Shown here: positions 13,601 through 23,213 of the stretch, in pieces
Numbering within the stretch: position 1 is the first letter of the stretch
Layout of the letters: each line of letters opens with the position of its first letter
Source: Aulostomus chinensis
Taxonomy: Eukaryota; Chordata; Actinopteri; Syngnathiformes; Aulostomidae
Length of the DNA: 64,000 nucleotides
Assembly (NCBI GenBank): GCA_037954235.1
Contig: JBBMOA010000002.1
Coordinates: 14,451,509 to 14,515,508 of the forward strand
Direction of reading: 5' to 3'
Made by a program: the position numbers and the translations under genes
Notes under the pieces: model-generated
Told to the model about the DNA's origin: nothing
The model's input: only the letters and a program-made list of their open reading frames with translations
Databases searched by the model: none

Positions 13601-14875
13601 CTTTATTCCAATGTCATAAAACCATGCCATGATAAGCAAAAAAAGAAAATGCCACAGAATTGTTGTCCTTTTTGAAGGTTTTCATGTGAAGCAATATCAA
13701 ACCGATACGAACATACAAACAGTGTAGCAGAGCGCCTGGCATTGGGCCTGTTTTGTGTATCACAATGATAAAATGCTCCTCACAGCCAGCCCATTTTAGT
13801 CTCTATTTGCTGGAAATGTCCTTGGCAAGCCCTAATAGTGGCTATTGTGTCTTTTTGGTGGATCACAGAGAGAATGACAGGCTGATACCGCAGAGGGGGA
13901 ATCCTAAAGAGATCAAATAAAATGATAGTCAGTCGCTGGTGATTCTTGTGGCCTTTCGTGGTAGATTGTGTATCATGCACCAAAGAACAACATAGATGTC
14001 TCATCCTCAGCAATCACATACTGTGCTAATACTTAACCTGCCAGAACCACTGAGATGGAACCACTCTGTTTGTGGCTTCTTTTACCATCCATTCCTGTGT
14101 CGTCCCCTCACCAAATATTATTAGTAATGTACCAAACAAACATCAGCATTGTGAAAGAAATTGTTATTTGGATAATTTCGCTGTGGCATGTCAGAAGACT
14201 TCTGGCAACCAGTATTTTGTTGCTTTTGTTCTGTCAGCTTTAGTTTAGAAACGCCGTCACTGATTGCAGCTGCTTCTCTTTTTTGAGCCTGTCATCACAT
14301 CTACTATGTATCGCATCTCTGTGTTGCTTTTTGGTTGTCATCGTACTACTGTACTCTTCACTTATGCTTCCACCATACATGTGAAAGTGTATACATGTGA
14401 AGCATCGTTTTGTGTTTGTTCCATTATGGTGCCTCTATTGAATTCAGAGCGTCACAGTTTTTACATGAATACATGCTACATCTAGTTGGCCTTGACTAGT
14501 TAATGTGCAATGTGTGCTTGTTAATGTGCCTCTGTTTTTTTTGCCACTCTAGGAGAGAGAGAGGAGGAGGCAGCATGTTATGCTGATGAAGGCTGTTGAG
14601 GCTCGCAAGAAAGCAGAGGTAGTCCACAGGCACACAAATAAATGCAGATGCACACACACAGTCCACTCCATAAAAAGAGCCTTAGCCATTATTCCCCGGT
14701 TGGATTCCCCACTTTCTCTGCTTTTTGTACCCTTTTCCCTCCATTCATTTTTTCTACACACTTACCAAGTCAAAAGATTGTGGCCCTCAAGCACTTTTCC
14801 TTTGAACGCACAGCAGCATTACACTGAATTTTAATACTGCTAAGCAAAGTAAACCTCCTTGTCTGTTTTCACACT

Positions 14876-14906
<31 letters not shown>

Positions 14907-17900
14907 TTACTTTTCCTTCTAATGCTCCCTTGAATTTTGGACTCTCTAGGAGCGCGAGCGCTTGCGGCAGGAAAAAAGGGATGAGAAACGCCTGAACAAA
15001 GAGCGTAAACTGGAGCAACGGAGGCTGGAGTTGGAGATAGCGAGGGAGCTGAAGAAGCCAAATGAAGATATGTGTCTGTCTGATCACAAGGTAGTTAAGA
15101 TAGTCGCTAATCCGCTGTATACTGACTGCTTTGGAATCCCGCTGAGCAAAAACAGATATTTTACTTTCAATACAGTGATTTTTTGTTTGTTTATCCCATT
15201 TAAGTGCCCGTAAATACATAGATTCAAGGAGACGACTGGTAACATTTACTTGATGGTCATCATTAGTTACAAGACTGTAGTATTTTTATTTTTTGGAAGA
15301 GTGTGCCCTCAAGTGGCTAAAAATGAGTACTGCATCATAGAGATGGAATCTCTATACATTGAAATGCACTGGATTATTAGTATGCTTTATTTCATCTTTT
15401 GTCAGTTGCAACATTATTTACTATACTTCATATGTTGGAGTTTAATCACAATAACACATGTGATATCAATAACAAAAACAATTAATACAGTCCACTTATT
15501 TTAAACCCTTTTTCCCCTCTTCCAGGCTCTCCCTGATTTTTCCCGGATCCCGGGGCTGATCTTACCCGGACGTGCCGTTTCTGACTGCTTGATGCTGATG
15601 CAGTTCCTGCGGGGCTTCGGGAAGGTTTTAGGGCTGGACTTGAATGTGGATGTCCCTACTCTGGGTATGCTGCAGGAGGGTTTGCTCAACGTCGGTGACA
15701 GCATGGGCCAAGTTCAAGATCTTCTAGTTAAACTACTTTCACTGGCAGTTTGTGATCCTGGTTTGCCTCCGGGACAGAAGGTAGAAGCTATTTTTCTTTG
15801 TGAAACTAAAACAATTTGTGGAAAGTCTCAAACTCCAATTCATAGTCTAGCTTGCTTGTTTACTAGTTTCACTTACAAAAAGAAGAAAAGAAGTAATATC
15901 TACATAAACGTATTCAGGCAATATGAATCCGCTTCTCCTTCTCTACCAGACAAAGACCATGCTGGGGGACCACCTGACCAATGTTGGCATCAACAGGGAT
16001 AATGTGTCTGAGGTGCTACAGATGTACATGGGTGCCCATTGTGCCAATACTGAGCTGGCCCCTCTGGCCCTCAGTCTGAAGACCAAGGCCTTCCAGGCCC
16101 ACACGCCTGCTCAGAAGGCCTCAATCCTGGGTTTCCTGGCCAACGAGCTGGCCTGCAGCAAAGCTGTTATCAGGTAGGAGAAGCAGGGGACAAACATGTA
16201 AAACATGAATACATTTATCTTTTGTTTTTTTAGCTTTTGAATTTGCCTGAAGATGGATGATTTAAAACAGCCCAAGTTGAATTGGTAGTATTGCTTTTCT
16301 TCTTGCAGCGAGATTGACAAGAGCCTGGATCAAATGGCAAACATGAGGAAGGACAAGATTATTATGGAGGGCAAACTCAAGAAGTAAGTTATTTGTTTGT
16401 TAATCAGAAATAAAGTTGTATTTCTTTGATACAGTATCATGCTCAATATCATGCTTGTGTATTTGTAAATCCAGGTTGAGGACCATCTATGCCAAACGCA
16501 CAGGGAAGAGGGAGGCCAGTGTGGGTGTAGAAGAGAACCAGTCTGTTGGTACCCCTTCCTCTGCTGTCAAGCGCAAGAGGAAACTGGGCGGAGACAGTGA
16601 TGAGGATGACGATGATGACGAGGACAGTGATGATCCAGCTGAAGAGGAGGAAGATGAAGAAGAGGAAGAAATCAAGAAGGTTAAAAAAGTGGAGACATAT
16701 GATGAGGTAAAAATATAGATCCATCTGGAGAGGCATTATGAAAGCTGACGCGGCAGGTGACTCACACACGGGTGCTGTGTTTCTGTCCCGTCAGGATGAA
16801 GTGGATCAGGCCACCAGCATCGAGGAGCTGGAAAAGCAGATCGAGAAGTTAGCTAAGGTACTGCAACTTATGAACCACTGGAGCCAAATAAATACATTAC
16901 TGTCCTTTTTGTTGGATTTGGTTTTACAAAATGTCGGGGAGTCATCTGTGAAATATAATCTGCAGGAATCTGGATTTTCTTGCTGTTTGTTTTCCGTCAT
17001 TGTAGAAAGCTTCAATTGTCCACAACTGAAGTACCCCTAAATGTTTTAATGTACTCTACCAATTAAAAACACAATCATTTATATTTTATGTACATTTAAG
17101 TGAACATTTAGCTATTTGCTTACGAAGGCATCAATTTGTTTAAAAAAAATTGCCTCATAAGCATAGCATGTAACGTACACCACAGTTATCACAAAGAGAC
17201 ATTTGCCAGCATCTTTGGTCCTCTTAAGATATGTTCATCAAACTGCTGTGAGAGAGAGAAACAAAACACTGTGCTCTGTTCAATTGCAGCAACATCACCA
17301 GACCAGACGAAAGCTCTTTGAAATATCCCACTCTCTGCGCTCCATGATGTATGGTCAGGACCGCTACCGACGCCGGTACTGGGTGCTTCCTCACTGTGGA
17401 GGGGTCTTCATTGAGGCTATGGAGAGTGGAGAAGGTAGATACGTGACCTTCCTGAGGAGTTTGTGTTTGGTAATAGATTTTTGTGAAAAGTTAGAAGTAT
17501 CCAAGTGTTTGCCTCGCTGCTTGTGACGGCGTTAAATATGCTGATCTATAAACTCTGCACTGCCCACAAGACTAATTTCAGACAAGCTGTAAAACTTTGA
17601 TGCTCTTACACAACTCTGCTAAGCTTACATTGACCAACAAGTGCTACCACTGTTTCAGCTATTATCTGTATTAACTTTACCCTTATTTACTACAAGCTCC
17701 AGAGGAACTGGAGGAGGAGCGCCAGAGGAGGAGAAGAGCAGCAGAGGAGGTTAAGGTCAAAGAGGAACCTCAGGAGATTGAGCTGCAAAAGGAGAAATCC
17801 TCCTCCCTTCCTGGTCAGAGCATACGCTCACAAGGCTTGGAACAACAGCAAGATGAGGTGAAAGAGCATGAGGGGAAGAAAAACTCTCCAACCCTCTTCT

Positions 17901-20900
17901 ACCAGCAACCAGGCTTTGTGTCTAAACTGTGTTCACTCCGCGACGCCACTAAGGATGTTGGCAGAGAGACTGTGAAGGCAGAAGACAACAGGAATTCCCA
18001 TGCGAGGCAAAATGGCAGCCCCATGGGTGCTCCTGTTGCCACAACCACCGTAACATCATCCTCCCCCACTCGTAATACCTCTGAGCCAGCAGTAGCAACA
18101 ACCGCCTCCATGGTTACCACTAATGACACTTCAAATGTCCCTGCCCCAACCCCAACCTCTTTATCTGTCCCATGCCTGCCAGCCCAACGTGACAGCCCAG
18201 GGAACACTCCTCCGACCTCCTCCCCTGCTCCGTCCCCACAACTTTCATTCCAAGCTAATGACCAGCTACTCAGAGTTCTGACCGAGCGCAGTGGACACTG
18301 GTTCAGTCTGCTCCCGCGCTCCCCCTGTGACCTTGCCTCCCTCACTGTCCCTCCCCCAGGAGTGCCCCGTGCATCTCCTCAGGCATCCTCCACCCCTGCC
18401 AAGCCCAAATCTCCACCTCCATCTCCTGCCCTACCTCTCACCCCTTCGGCTGCCTCAGCGTCTGCCAGCCCACACCACCCAGCTGGCCTCCTCACCTACC
18501 CGCTGTCCGCCCTGCAGGTGAGGACGCTGTGCACAAACACATAAAAACAGATAATCATTGCAAGAGTTCACCATGTTAAGGTCAAGGATCCCCAAATTCC
18601 GCTTCCCTCACCCCTCTGTTTTCTCCTCATCTCTCCAGGCTAAGTCAGGTGGTTCATTGCTCGGAGTTACATTTGGAAGCTGGCCCAGCAGCATGTTAAG
18701 TCCCGGCCTGCCTCTGTGCAGCAGCCCCAGTCCCATGCCGGGTCTCTCTGTAGAGGGCAACACTGCAGCAAGTGTCTCCAGCAAAAGTGAATCCCCTTTA
18801 CCTCGCCTTGAGAAAACCACCTCCATGTCCTCTCCTGCTTTGGAATTTCCAAAATCCCTTGACCACACTATACCTCGACCTGTCCCGGAAGGTGAGTGAC
18901 AGAATCCACCTAGTTGAGGATTGAGTTCCATGTGGGAGGAACCTTAACTGTTCACAGCGATTTGTCGCTTCCTGTTTATATGCCTGCTCATGTGTTTTTA
19001 TTGTATCAGAGATGCTGACTGGTTGGTGGCGAGTGTCTGACATAGAGGAGTTGAGGGCTCTAGTCAACGCTCTCCACAGCCGAGGCATCCGAGAGAAATG
19101 TCTCCAGAGGCAGATGCAGAAGTACATGGAGATCATCCCCCAGGTCTGCACGAAACACAGAGATGGTGAGTTTAAAAAGACATATTGCACAAAACAAAAG
19201 CTTATCTTATTTCCTTTTAACTTTGACAGTCATAAAAAATGTGCTGTCCCTCTTGAAATACACAAAACGTTCGTATGTATATAAAAAGTAATTTTTTTTT
19301 GATAGTTAAAGTGTAGTTTTGGTGTGTTGTCATTCATTTAACACTCCTGTCACAGGTCCTATTAACCCACCGTAGGAATACCTCTCTATCTCTGGCTGCC
19401 TTGTTCATGTGTTTGGCTGACTGATGTTTGACATGTGTCCATATGTCGTGTCCTCCATCTAGTGGCCATGATCGAGCTGCGGGAGCTGGAGGAGAGCCAG
19501 GTCAGTGTGGAGTCAGTGCGAGGGTGGTGTGTGGAGGAGCAGGCAATGGAGATGGACATTGCTGTGCTGCAGCAGGTGGAGGAGCTGGAACGGAAGGTCA
19601 CCGCTGCCAGCCTGCAGGTCAAGGTAAAATACAACACATTTTGTCTGTAGTGTAAAAACTAGTGTGAACATGTGGAGTCCTGCGATCAGATCCAGACTCA
19701 CTAACTGCTTTTCCTCCTCCAGGGCTGGACATATCCCGATCCTCAGTCTGAGCGCGAGGACCTGGTCTACTACGAGCACAAGCCCCCCACCAAATCAACA
19801 CCAGCATCTGCAAACGTGGGAGACAAGGAGTCCAGGGATCATCCAGAGGAGCGGGGGGAGAAGGGCGGGGTGATGCGTCACCTGGACAACCCGCTGGACA
19901 TAGCAGTGACACGTCTGGCTGATCTGGAGCGCAACATCGAGAGAAGGTACCTGAGGAGCCCCTTAGGTACCACCATTCAGATCAGGCTGGATAATGTGGG
20001 TACGGTCACTGTCCCTGCCCCCGCCCCATCCACTAGTGCTGACAGGGAAGGGTAGGTCATTTCTCCAACCAAAGCTCCCCACTCTCCCATTAAGACCCTT
20101 TCCTCTCTCTGTGTGTGCTTTCTCTATTACTCAAAAATGAGGGTCTTTGCTGCTTTCACAGCAGAGATTTTGTGGTGGCTTGTTGTCACATTTTTATTTG
20201 GTCTTGTGCATTTTTTTGAGGTGGTGGAGGTGGTGAGGGGCTCCACGCCGCTCAGTTTTGTTTCTTTCCGGCATTGTCTCTATTCTTCAGTCATCTGCAT
20301 GGTGTTGTGCATCAGTAACCTTGGTTTCGGGCATACTCATGGCTCCCACTCTACAGTAAATGCAGGTTCTTCACTCTTTCTGCATGAATGTCCCCTTAAC
20401 ATGAAAAATTTGATGTGAACCTCTCCCTGGCGCCTTACACCCCCCAAAATCCTCATGCCTGTCTCTGCACAGCTGGACCTCTGCTGTTTTATTGGCGCCT
20501 GGTTGAACAGTTTTCTGCGTTGTGTCTGTACACACATATTTTAATTTATATACACATATGTGTGCATCTGTGTTTCTCATTATCTTCCCACCATTCCTCA
20601 TTATTGTGTCCCAGTGGCGAGGAGGAGGTGGCTCATGGTATGAAGGTGTGGAGGAAGGCCCTGAGTGAAGTGCGTAGTGCCGCCCAGTTGGCCATGTGTA
20701 TCCAGCAGCTGCAGAAGTCTATCGCGTGGGAGCGGTCCATCATGAAAGTGGTGAGCAGCAGAAAGAAATTGTCTGACACACAAATAAATAAATAAATGAG
20801 GCAGTTTACATTCCCTTTTAACTGATGCACCCGTTCTCCAGTACTGTCAGATATGCAAGAAAGGAGATAACGAGGACCTCCTCCTGCTGTGTGACGGCTG

Positions 20901-22639
20901 TGACAAGGGCTGCCACACTTACTGTCACAAACCCAAAATCACCAGTATCCCAGAGGGAGACTGGTACTGCCCAGCCTGCATATCCAAGGTACATCAGATT
21001 TAGGTCAATCTGACCTCATAAATCTGTTTGGCATTTAATTCACACACTCTGGAGCTGAGGAAAATATCCACTTCATAGTTGCCTATGTTAAGTTTTAAAA
21101 GGCTGTGCAGATATTTTTGTAGTAAAGCTTCTGGTGGATGCTTTGGGCCAAATGTTATCATTTGAAAAAAAAAATGTTTTCATGCTTAAAGACTTATTAA
21201 TTGATGCAAGTATTTTATATGCAGACCTTGATGTGTATTTCATTTCATCAAAAAAGATTCATTTTATTTGATTATCACTGTATTTCAACACAAAAGCAGC
21301 AATTATGCATTTATTCGTAGCATTGTTTTGTCAATAACAAAACAACAAAATGAACTTGTCAAAATGATGACGGGGATTCTGTTTGAATTCAAAATATAAT
21401 ATGAGGTTGTGCTGGTGTATGAGTACTGTATCTCATTAAGATGTGCCAGAGTGTATCAGTGTATTGTGTCCCACCTCTAATTTATCATGATGAGGCTCTA
21501 AGAAACAAATACATTTGAGTCCATGTGTGTATGTTTATGTAGTTTAAAATATGAGGACCTTTATTATGATAGATCCATCTATCTGTATTCTAAATTTTTG
21601 GCCGTATTTGTGCCAAATCTCAGGAAATGCATTGTTTACTCCGTGCAGGCAAGCGGTCCATCCCCCAAAAGCAAGAAGCCTGCAAGCAAACCAGTACCAT
21701 CCAGCGGAGGAGGCAGTAAGAAAGGTGGCGATGTGAAGAAGAATGGGAAGCCGGCCGGTAACGGGGAGGTGTCTGAGGAGGACTCTGCCAGTGCCAGTAG
21801 TACACCCAAGAAAGGCTCAAAGGACAACAGCAGGAAGAGGAAAACAGAGGAAAGCTCACCTGCTCCTCCAGTAGCCAATCAGGAGAGCCCTGTGTGCGTC
21901 AAGAGAGCCAAGACAGCGAGAGACAACAACAGGGACCTGGGATTATGCAGGTATGTCCCCCGGCAGGCTCTTACTTGTCTTCCTCTTGGATCCCTGATGT
22001 TTTTATTACCCTCGTCTGTAGCAGCAGCCCCACTGGACCAACATAAGTAGCAACCAGCTCCCATGTTTTCATCTCACCAGCATTAATTCTTGTTGACGAA
22101 TAAAAGAAAATGAAAAGTTCAGTTTAATTCAACATTTTCTATTCTCCTAAAATAATTTTCCCTTCATGGGAGGTATTTTTCAGCACAAAATTGGAACTGT
22201 TATGTTTTATTATTAATTGTTTGAATTTCTTTCCTGCATGCAGCACCTTGTAATTGGTCAGAAATGTTTTATTGAAATAAAGACAAATAATGTTGTATTA
22301 TACTGCTTTTATCTGTGGATCATAGTTGATATTCAATTCTGTTTTTTTCATGAGGGAAATATTTTATTATGGCCATATAACCGAACCTGTTAGCAAGTAG
22401 TTGTCTCTATAAACATCCAGCAGTTACTGACTTGGATGGTATAAATTTCAGTCTCGTGTCTCCGCAGTCGCCACGTCTGTTTCTGTTGCAGCTAAATGTT
22501 CACAAGCTAGTCGATAGCTTTGACTGACATTTGCTGCAGGTCAGATAGTGTCCATCAGCTGAAAACATCTTCTTGTTGTGGGCACAAACTCAAATAATCC
22601 ATCCAGGTTTCTTTGTGTGGTGTCCTCACAAATAAAATG

Positions 22640-22691
<52 letters not shown>

Positions 22692-23213
22692 CGTGCGCGT
22701 GCGTGTGTGTGCATGCGTGTGTGTGTGTGTGTGTGCGTGCGTGTATGTGTGTGTGCGTGCTTGCTGGACAGGGTTCTCCTGGCAGAGCTGGAGCGGCATC
22801 AGGATGCATGGCCCTTTCTCACACCTGTCAACCTGAAATCGGTCCCCGGCTACAGGAAGGTCATCAAGAAACCTATGGACTTCTCCACCATACGTGAGAA
22901 GCTTGTGAGCAGCCAGTGAGTGTCCATCACTTCTCTTTGCTCTTGTTCTCCTGCTCTCTGCACAGAATTTTCAAGGTTTTTCACAGAAATACTCACAGTG
23001 CCGTGTGTCATAGATCCACTCATTAACAGAAGCTTTGGTTTTTGTTTTACTTTCAGGTATCAAAACCTGGAGACTTTCATCATCGATGTCAACTTGGTGT
23101 TTGATAACTGCGAAAAGTTCAATGAAGACAATTCAGACATTGGTCGAGCCGGCCATAACATGAGGAAGTTCTTTGAGAAGCGCTGGACTGAGCTTCTGAA
23201 ACAAACTAATTAA
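1027..23213 (+). CDS. baz2b: BAZ2B, bromodomain adjacent to zinc finger domain 2B (5' end off window)
   Basis: Chromatin reader of the BAZ family, nuclear, known as a regulatory subunit of ISWI-type remodelling complexes. Thirty-one coding exons join in phase to 2106 codons plus stop: 1027-1659, 4593-5343, 6151-6420, 7907-7967, 8091-8199, 8920-9021, 9550-9772, 10320-10412, 11149-11210, 11493-11558, 12203-12268, 12449-12493, 12768-12800, 14553-14618, 14950-15090, 15526-15780, 15950-16173, 16309-16383, 16475-16706, 16795-16857, 17290-17434, 17697-18517, 18639-18891, 19010-19165, 19463-19623, 19723-20051, 20615-20750, 20842-20988, 21649-21950, 22772-22915, 23057-23213. Domain order is MBD/TAM, AT-hooks, coiled coil, DDT, WHIM-like motifs, PHD, bromodomain, as in human BAZ2B. 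BAZ2A is the alternative, but the coiled-coil sequence and the WDSUB1/TANC1 neighbours favour BAZ2B. The first visible exon starts in phase 0 and has no start codon of its own, so N-terminal exons lie to the left. Teleosts may carry two copies; which one this is cannot be told. Confidence 0.97.
1936..2619 (+). mobile_element. Pogo-type (Tc1/mariner superfamily) DNA transposon, defective
   Basis: Terminal inverted repeats begin CCGTAAATTCTGGACTATA on the left; the right end read on the minus strand begins CCGTAAATTCCGGACGATAG. TA target duplications lie at 1934-1935 and 2620-2621. The 684-bp element holds a frame at 2155-2553. From the inner ATG at 2236 it encodes an N-terminal DNA-binding region (AYDAAFKLKAINLAVKDGNR...FGINESMVRRWRRQ) and the start of a CENP-B/Tc5-type helix (LENALEDWV). 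No DDE catalytic domain is present, so this is non-autonomous. It lies in a baz2b intron. A hairpin at 2091-2159 sits inside it. Confidence 0.87.
2236..2553 (+). pseudogene. Truncated pogo-like transposase, DNA-binding part only
   Basis: An open frame of about 105 codons from ATG 2236, or 132 from ATG 2155. It begins MESRRRNAYDAAFKLKAINL and shows a psq/Brinker-like helix-turn-helix. After LENALEDWVNTRDRAAEVF it runs into terminal non-coding sequence. The catalytic domain is missing, so it cannot move itself. Confidence 0.75.
4593..5343 (+). CDS. baz2b: baz2b exon: Pro-rich, IPGV-repeat and acidic region
   Basis: The acceptor is tctgttcccag (AG at 4591-4592) and the donor is gttggt at 5344. 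The sequence opens TFMSQGQTFPAELKKQQQ. It continues through SPKRK, a proline run, and a conserved segment near 5104-5145 (HLVQSLVDLFRGG). Between about 5155 and 5220 it has an elastin-like run of IPGV/IPGVG units. It ends in a long Asp/Glu tract (ESDESGDDDDDEDDD). The last codon is completed by the next exon (phase 1). The apparent ending GWYFSDHE-stop is intron read-through. Confidence 0.94.
5499..5837 (+). mobile_element. SINE-like tRNA-headed repeat, copy 2, with 12-bp target-site duplication
   Basis: Begins GGGCGGCATAGTGGTGCAGT (A-box-like TGGTGCAGTGG) and has an exact B-box GGTTCGAGTCC. It ends in (ATGG)n. A perfect 12-bp duplication gctttcatattt flanks it at 5487-5498 and 5838-5849. The flank supports insertion by target-primed reverse transcription. 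It lies in a baz2b intron. Confidence 0.88.
6151..6420 (+). CDS. baz2b: baz2b exon: SD-repeat and Ser-rich linker
   Basis: The acceptor is ttctcatttcag ending at 6150 and the donor is gtaatg at 6421. The exon opens ESDSNSDSDISGKK, continuing the acidic/Ser stretch from the previous exon. It ends in a Ser-rich run (PGSSSYSLASPLG) that leads into GLGKRKR of the next exon. No folded domain is seen. Confidence 0.93.
6953..7063. repeat. AT-rich triplet repeat with palindromic structure
   Basis: Runs of TTA/TAA and ACA/TGT triplets arranged so that aacaacaacaataatt faces aattattattattgttgtt, and taataataataatt faces aattattattatta. The strand can fold back on itself. It lies in the baz2b intron 6421-7906, which otherwise shows nothing. 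Confidence 0.7.
7907..9021 (+). CDS. baz2b: baz2b exons: MBD/TAM domain
   Basis: Three exons, 7907-7967, 8091-8199 and 8920-9021, encode the methyl-CpG-binding-like (TAM) domain of BAZ2 proteins. Residues run GLGKRKRVMDEKELMIPLEL, WRRETRIKTVAGRPQGEVAY, YGPCGKKLRQYPDVMKYLSR and NFSFSAKIRVGDFYEAREGP. The pattern WRRE...GEVAYYGPCGKKLRQYP is the family signature. In BAZ2 proteins this domain is thought to bind nucleic acid without strict dependence on CpG methylation. A poly-C run and a short poly-T run lie in the 720-bp intron between the second and third exons. Confidence 0.95.
8411..8430 (+). repeat. Poly-C run
   Basis: About 20 cytosines in the intron between two MBD/TAM exons of baz2b. Its length is probably polymorphic. 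Confidence 0.85.
9550..9772 (+). CDS. baz2b: baz2b exon: AT-hook region
   Basis: The acceptor is gctctttag (AG at 9548-9549) and the donor is gtaagc at 9773. The exon begins GLQWSLLKEEEVIPRILAME, directly after the TAM domain. It carries two AT-hook-like cores, GRRGRPPN and RRKGRPPN, which bind AT-rich minor groove. It then enters the start of the long basic coiled coil (EVKLLRKLEAQ). Confidence 0.94.
10320..12493 (+). CDS. baz2b: baz2b exons: charged coiled coil, first half
   Basis: Five short in-phase exons: 10320-10412, 11149-11210, 11493-11558, 12203-12268 and 12449-12493. They encode a Lys/Arg/Glu-rich helix such as EIARQAAQMKLMRKLEKQAL, AIMAAEERRKQKEQIKILKQ, EKIKRIQQIRMEKELRAQQI and AKRKKKEEAANAKILEAEKR. 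Strict splice phase and near identity to the known BAZ2B helix support each one. Reading through the donor at 11559 gives a 23-residue alternative end (see findings). Confidence 0.93.
12768..12800 (+). CDS. baz2b: baz2b 33-nt microexon (ELERHRLDMVW)
   Basis: The acceptor is tctctgccag (AG at 12766-12767) and the donor is gtatgt at 12801. The exon is exactly eleven codons, phase 0 to 0, so it can be included or skipped without changing frame. The peptide ELERHRLDMVW matches the same insertion known in long mammalian BAZ2B isoforms, within the coiled coil. It is followed by a long intron (12801-14552). Confidence 0.88.
12801..14552 (+). other. baz2b intron after the microexon
   Basis: This is 1.75 kb with several short open frames on both strands, none with family support. 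I see no recognisable repeat. Less AT-rich than most introns here, it is a candidate for conserved non-coding sequence around an alternative exon. Confidence 0.5.
14553..15090 (+). CDS. baz2b: baz2b exons: charged coiled coil, second half
   Basis: Exons 14553-14618 (ERERRRQHVMLMKAVEARKK...) and 14950-15090 (ERERLRQEKRDEKRLNKERK...LELEIARELKKPNEDMCLSD). Both are phase 0 at each end. The helix ends at NEDMCLSDHK, just before the DDT domain. A (CA)14 array lies about 46 nt upstream of the second acceptor. Confidence 0.94.
14876..14903. repeat. (CA)14 microsatellite near baz2b acceptor
   Basis: Pure CA repeat on the coding strand, about 46 nt upstream of the exon that starts at 14950. Confidence 0.95.
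15526..16383 (+). CDS. baz2b: baz2b exons: DDT domain and following helices
   Basis: Exons 15526-15780, 15950-16173 and 16309-16383. The DDT domain is visible as VSDCLMLMQFLRGFGKVLGL...VPTLGMLQEGLLNVGDSMGQ...VQDLLVKLLSLAVCDPGL. It is followed by DHLTNVGINRDNVSEVLQMY and by the WHIM1-like segment FQAHTPAQKASILGFLANEL. In ISWI-type remodellers the DDT/WHIM module forms the interface with the ATPase subunit and spaces nucleosomes. The third exon (SEIDKSLDQMANMRKDKIIM) completes a helix that resumes in the exon at 16475. Confidence 0.95.
16475..17434 (+). CDS. baz2b: baz2b exons: acidic region and WHIM/WSD motif
   Basis: Exons 16475-16706, 16795-16857 and 17290-17434. The first opens LRTIYAKRTGKREASVGVEE and ends in a long Asp/Glu tract. 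The second is DEVDQATSIEELEKQIEKLA. The third carries the WSD/WHIM2-type signature SLRSMMYGQDRYRRRYWVLP, then HCGGVFIEAMESGE. That motif is shared with ACF1/BAZ1 and BAZ2 proteins, where it contacts linker DNA and the ATPase. Confidence 0.94.
17697..18891 (+). CDS. baz2b: baz2b exons: Ser/Pro/Thr-rich linker with conserved core
   Basis: Exons 17697-18517 and 18639-18891. They are mostly low-complexity Pro/Ser/Thr, as expected for this part of the protein. One conserved motif is NDQLLRVLTERSGHWFSLLP followed by RSPCD, which recalls human NDQLLKTLTEKNRQWFSLLP. The second exon contains SKSESPLPRLEK, also conserved. A 148-residue antisense frame over this stretch is a shadow of the coding strand. 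Confidence 0.92.
19010..20750 (+). CDS. baz2b: baz2b exons: C-terminal WSD-like helical region
   Basis: Exons 19010-19165, 19463-19623, 19723-20051 and 20615-20750. Family segments are WWRVSDIEELRALVNALHSR, GIREKCLQRQMQKYMEIIPQ, EEQAMEMDIAVLQQVEELER, NPLDIAVTRLADLERNIERR and VWRKALSEVRSAAQLAMCIQ. The third exon carries about 35 residues (YLRSPLGTTIQIRLDNVGTV onward) with no counterpart that I recall in mammalian BAZ2B. This could be a fish-specific exon extension or an alternative donor. The last exon ends QKSIAWERSIMKV and joins the PHD finger. Confidence 0.92.
20842..20988 (+). CDS. baz2b: baz2b exon: PHD finger
   Basis: A single 49-codon exon with acceptor ttctccag (AG at 20840-20841) and donor gtacat at 20989. 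It encodes YCQICKKGDNEDLLLLCDGC, then DKGCHTYCHKPKI and EGDWYCPACISK. All eight zinc ligands of the C4HC3 pattern are present (C-x2-C, C-x2-C, H-x2-C, C-x2-C). The PHD finger of BAZ2 proteins reads the unmodified histone H3 tail. Confidence 0.97.
20989..21648 (+). other. baz2b intron
   Basis: AT-rich intron between the PHD and linker exons. No gene or repeat is recognised. Confidence 0.6.
21649..21950 (+). CDS. baz2b: baz2b exon: basic Ser-rich linker between PHD and bromodomain
   Basis: The acceptor is actccgtgcag ending at 21648 and the donor is gtatgt at 21951. It encodes a Lys/Ser-rich disordered linker (SPKSKKPASKPVPSSGGG...EEDSASASSTPKKGSKD), which corresponds to the EDEDSAS linker of human BAZ2B. 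It has likely nuclear-localisation clusters (SRKRKTEES, CVKRAKTARD). It ends in phase 2 ahead of the bromodomain exon. Confidence 0.93.
22644..22760. repeat. GT/GCGT array abutting the bromodomain exon
   Basis: (TG)22 from 22644 to about 22687, then mixed GTGC/GT units to about 22760. Only 11 nt separate it from the exon at 22772. Frames of up to 94 codons across it are repeat artefacts. Confidence 0.95.
22772..23213 (+). CDS. baz2b: baz2b exons: bromodomain and stop codon
   Basis: Exons 22772-22915 and 23057-23213. The bromodomain shows the WPF shelf (WPFLTPVNLKSVPGYRKVIK), KPMDFSTIREKL, and LVFDNCEKFNEDNSD with the acetyl-lysine-binding asparagine in the FN pair. The protein ends KRWTELLKQTN with TAA at 23211-23213. 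It binds acetylated histone tails. Upstream of the first acceptor there is no polypyrimidine tract. Instead there is a GT/GCGT array with no AG dinucleotide for roughly 160 nt (see findings). Confidence 0.96.

Noticed and set aside
17899..18345. 148-codon minus-strand frame
   Set aside because: Antisense shadow of the long Ser/Pro/Thr-rich baz2b exon.
22555..22919. Cys/Val repeat frames near the bromodomain exon
   Set aside because: Translation of the GT array in out-of-frame registers; the real exon starts at 22772.
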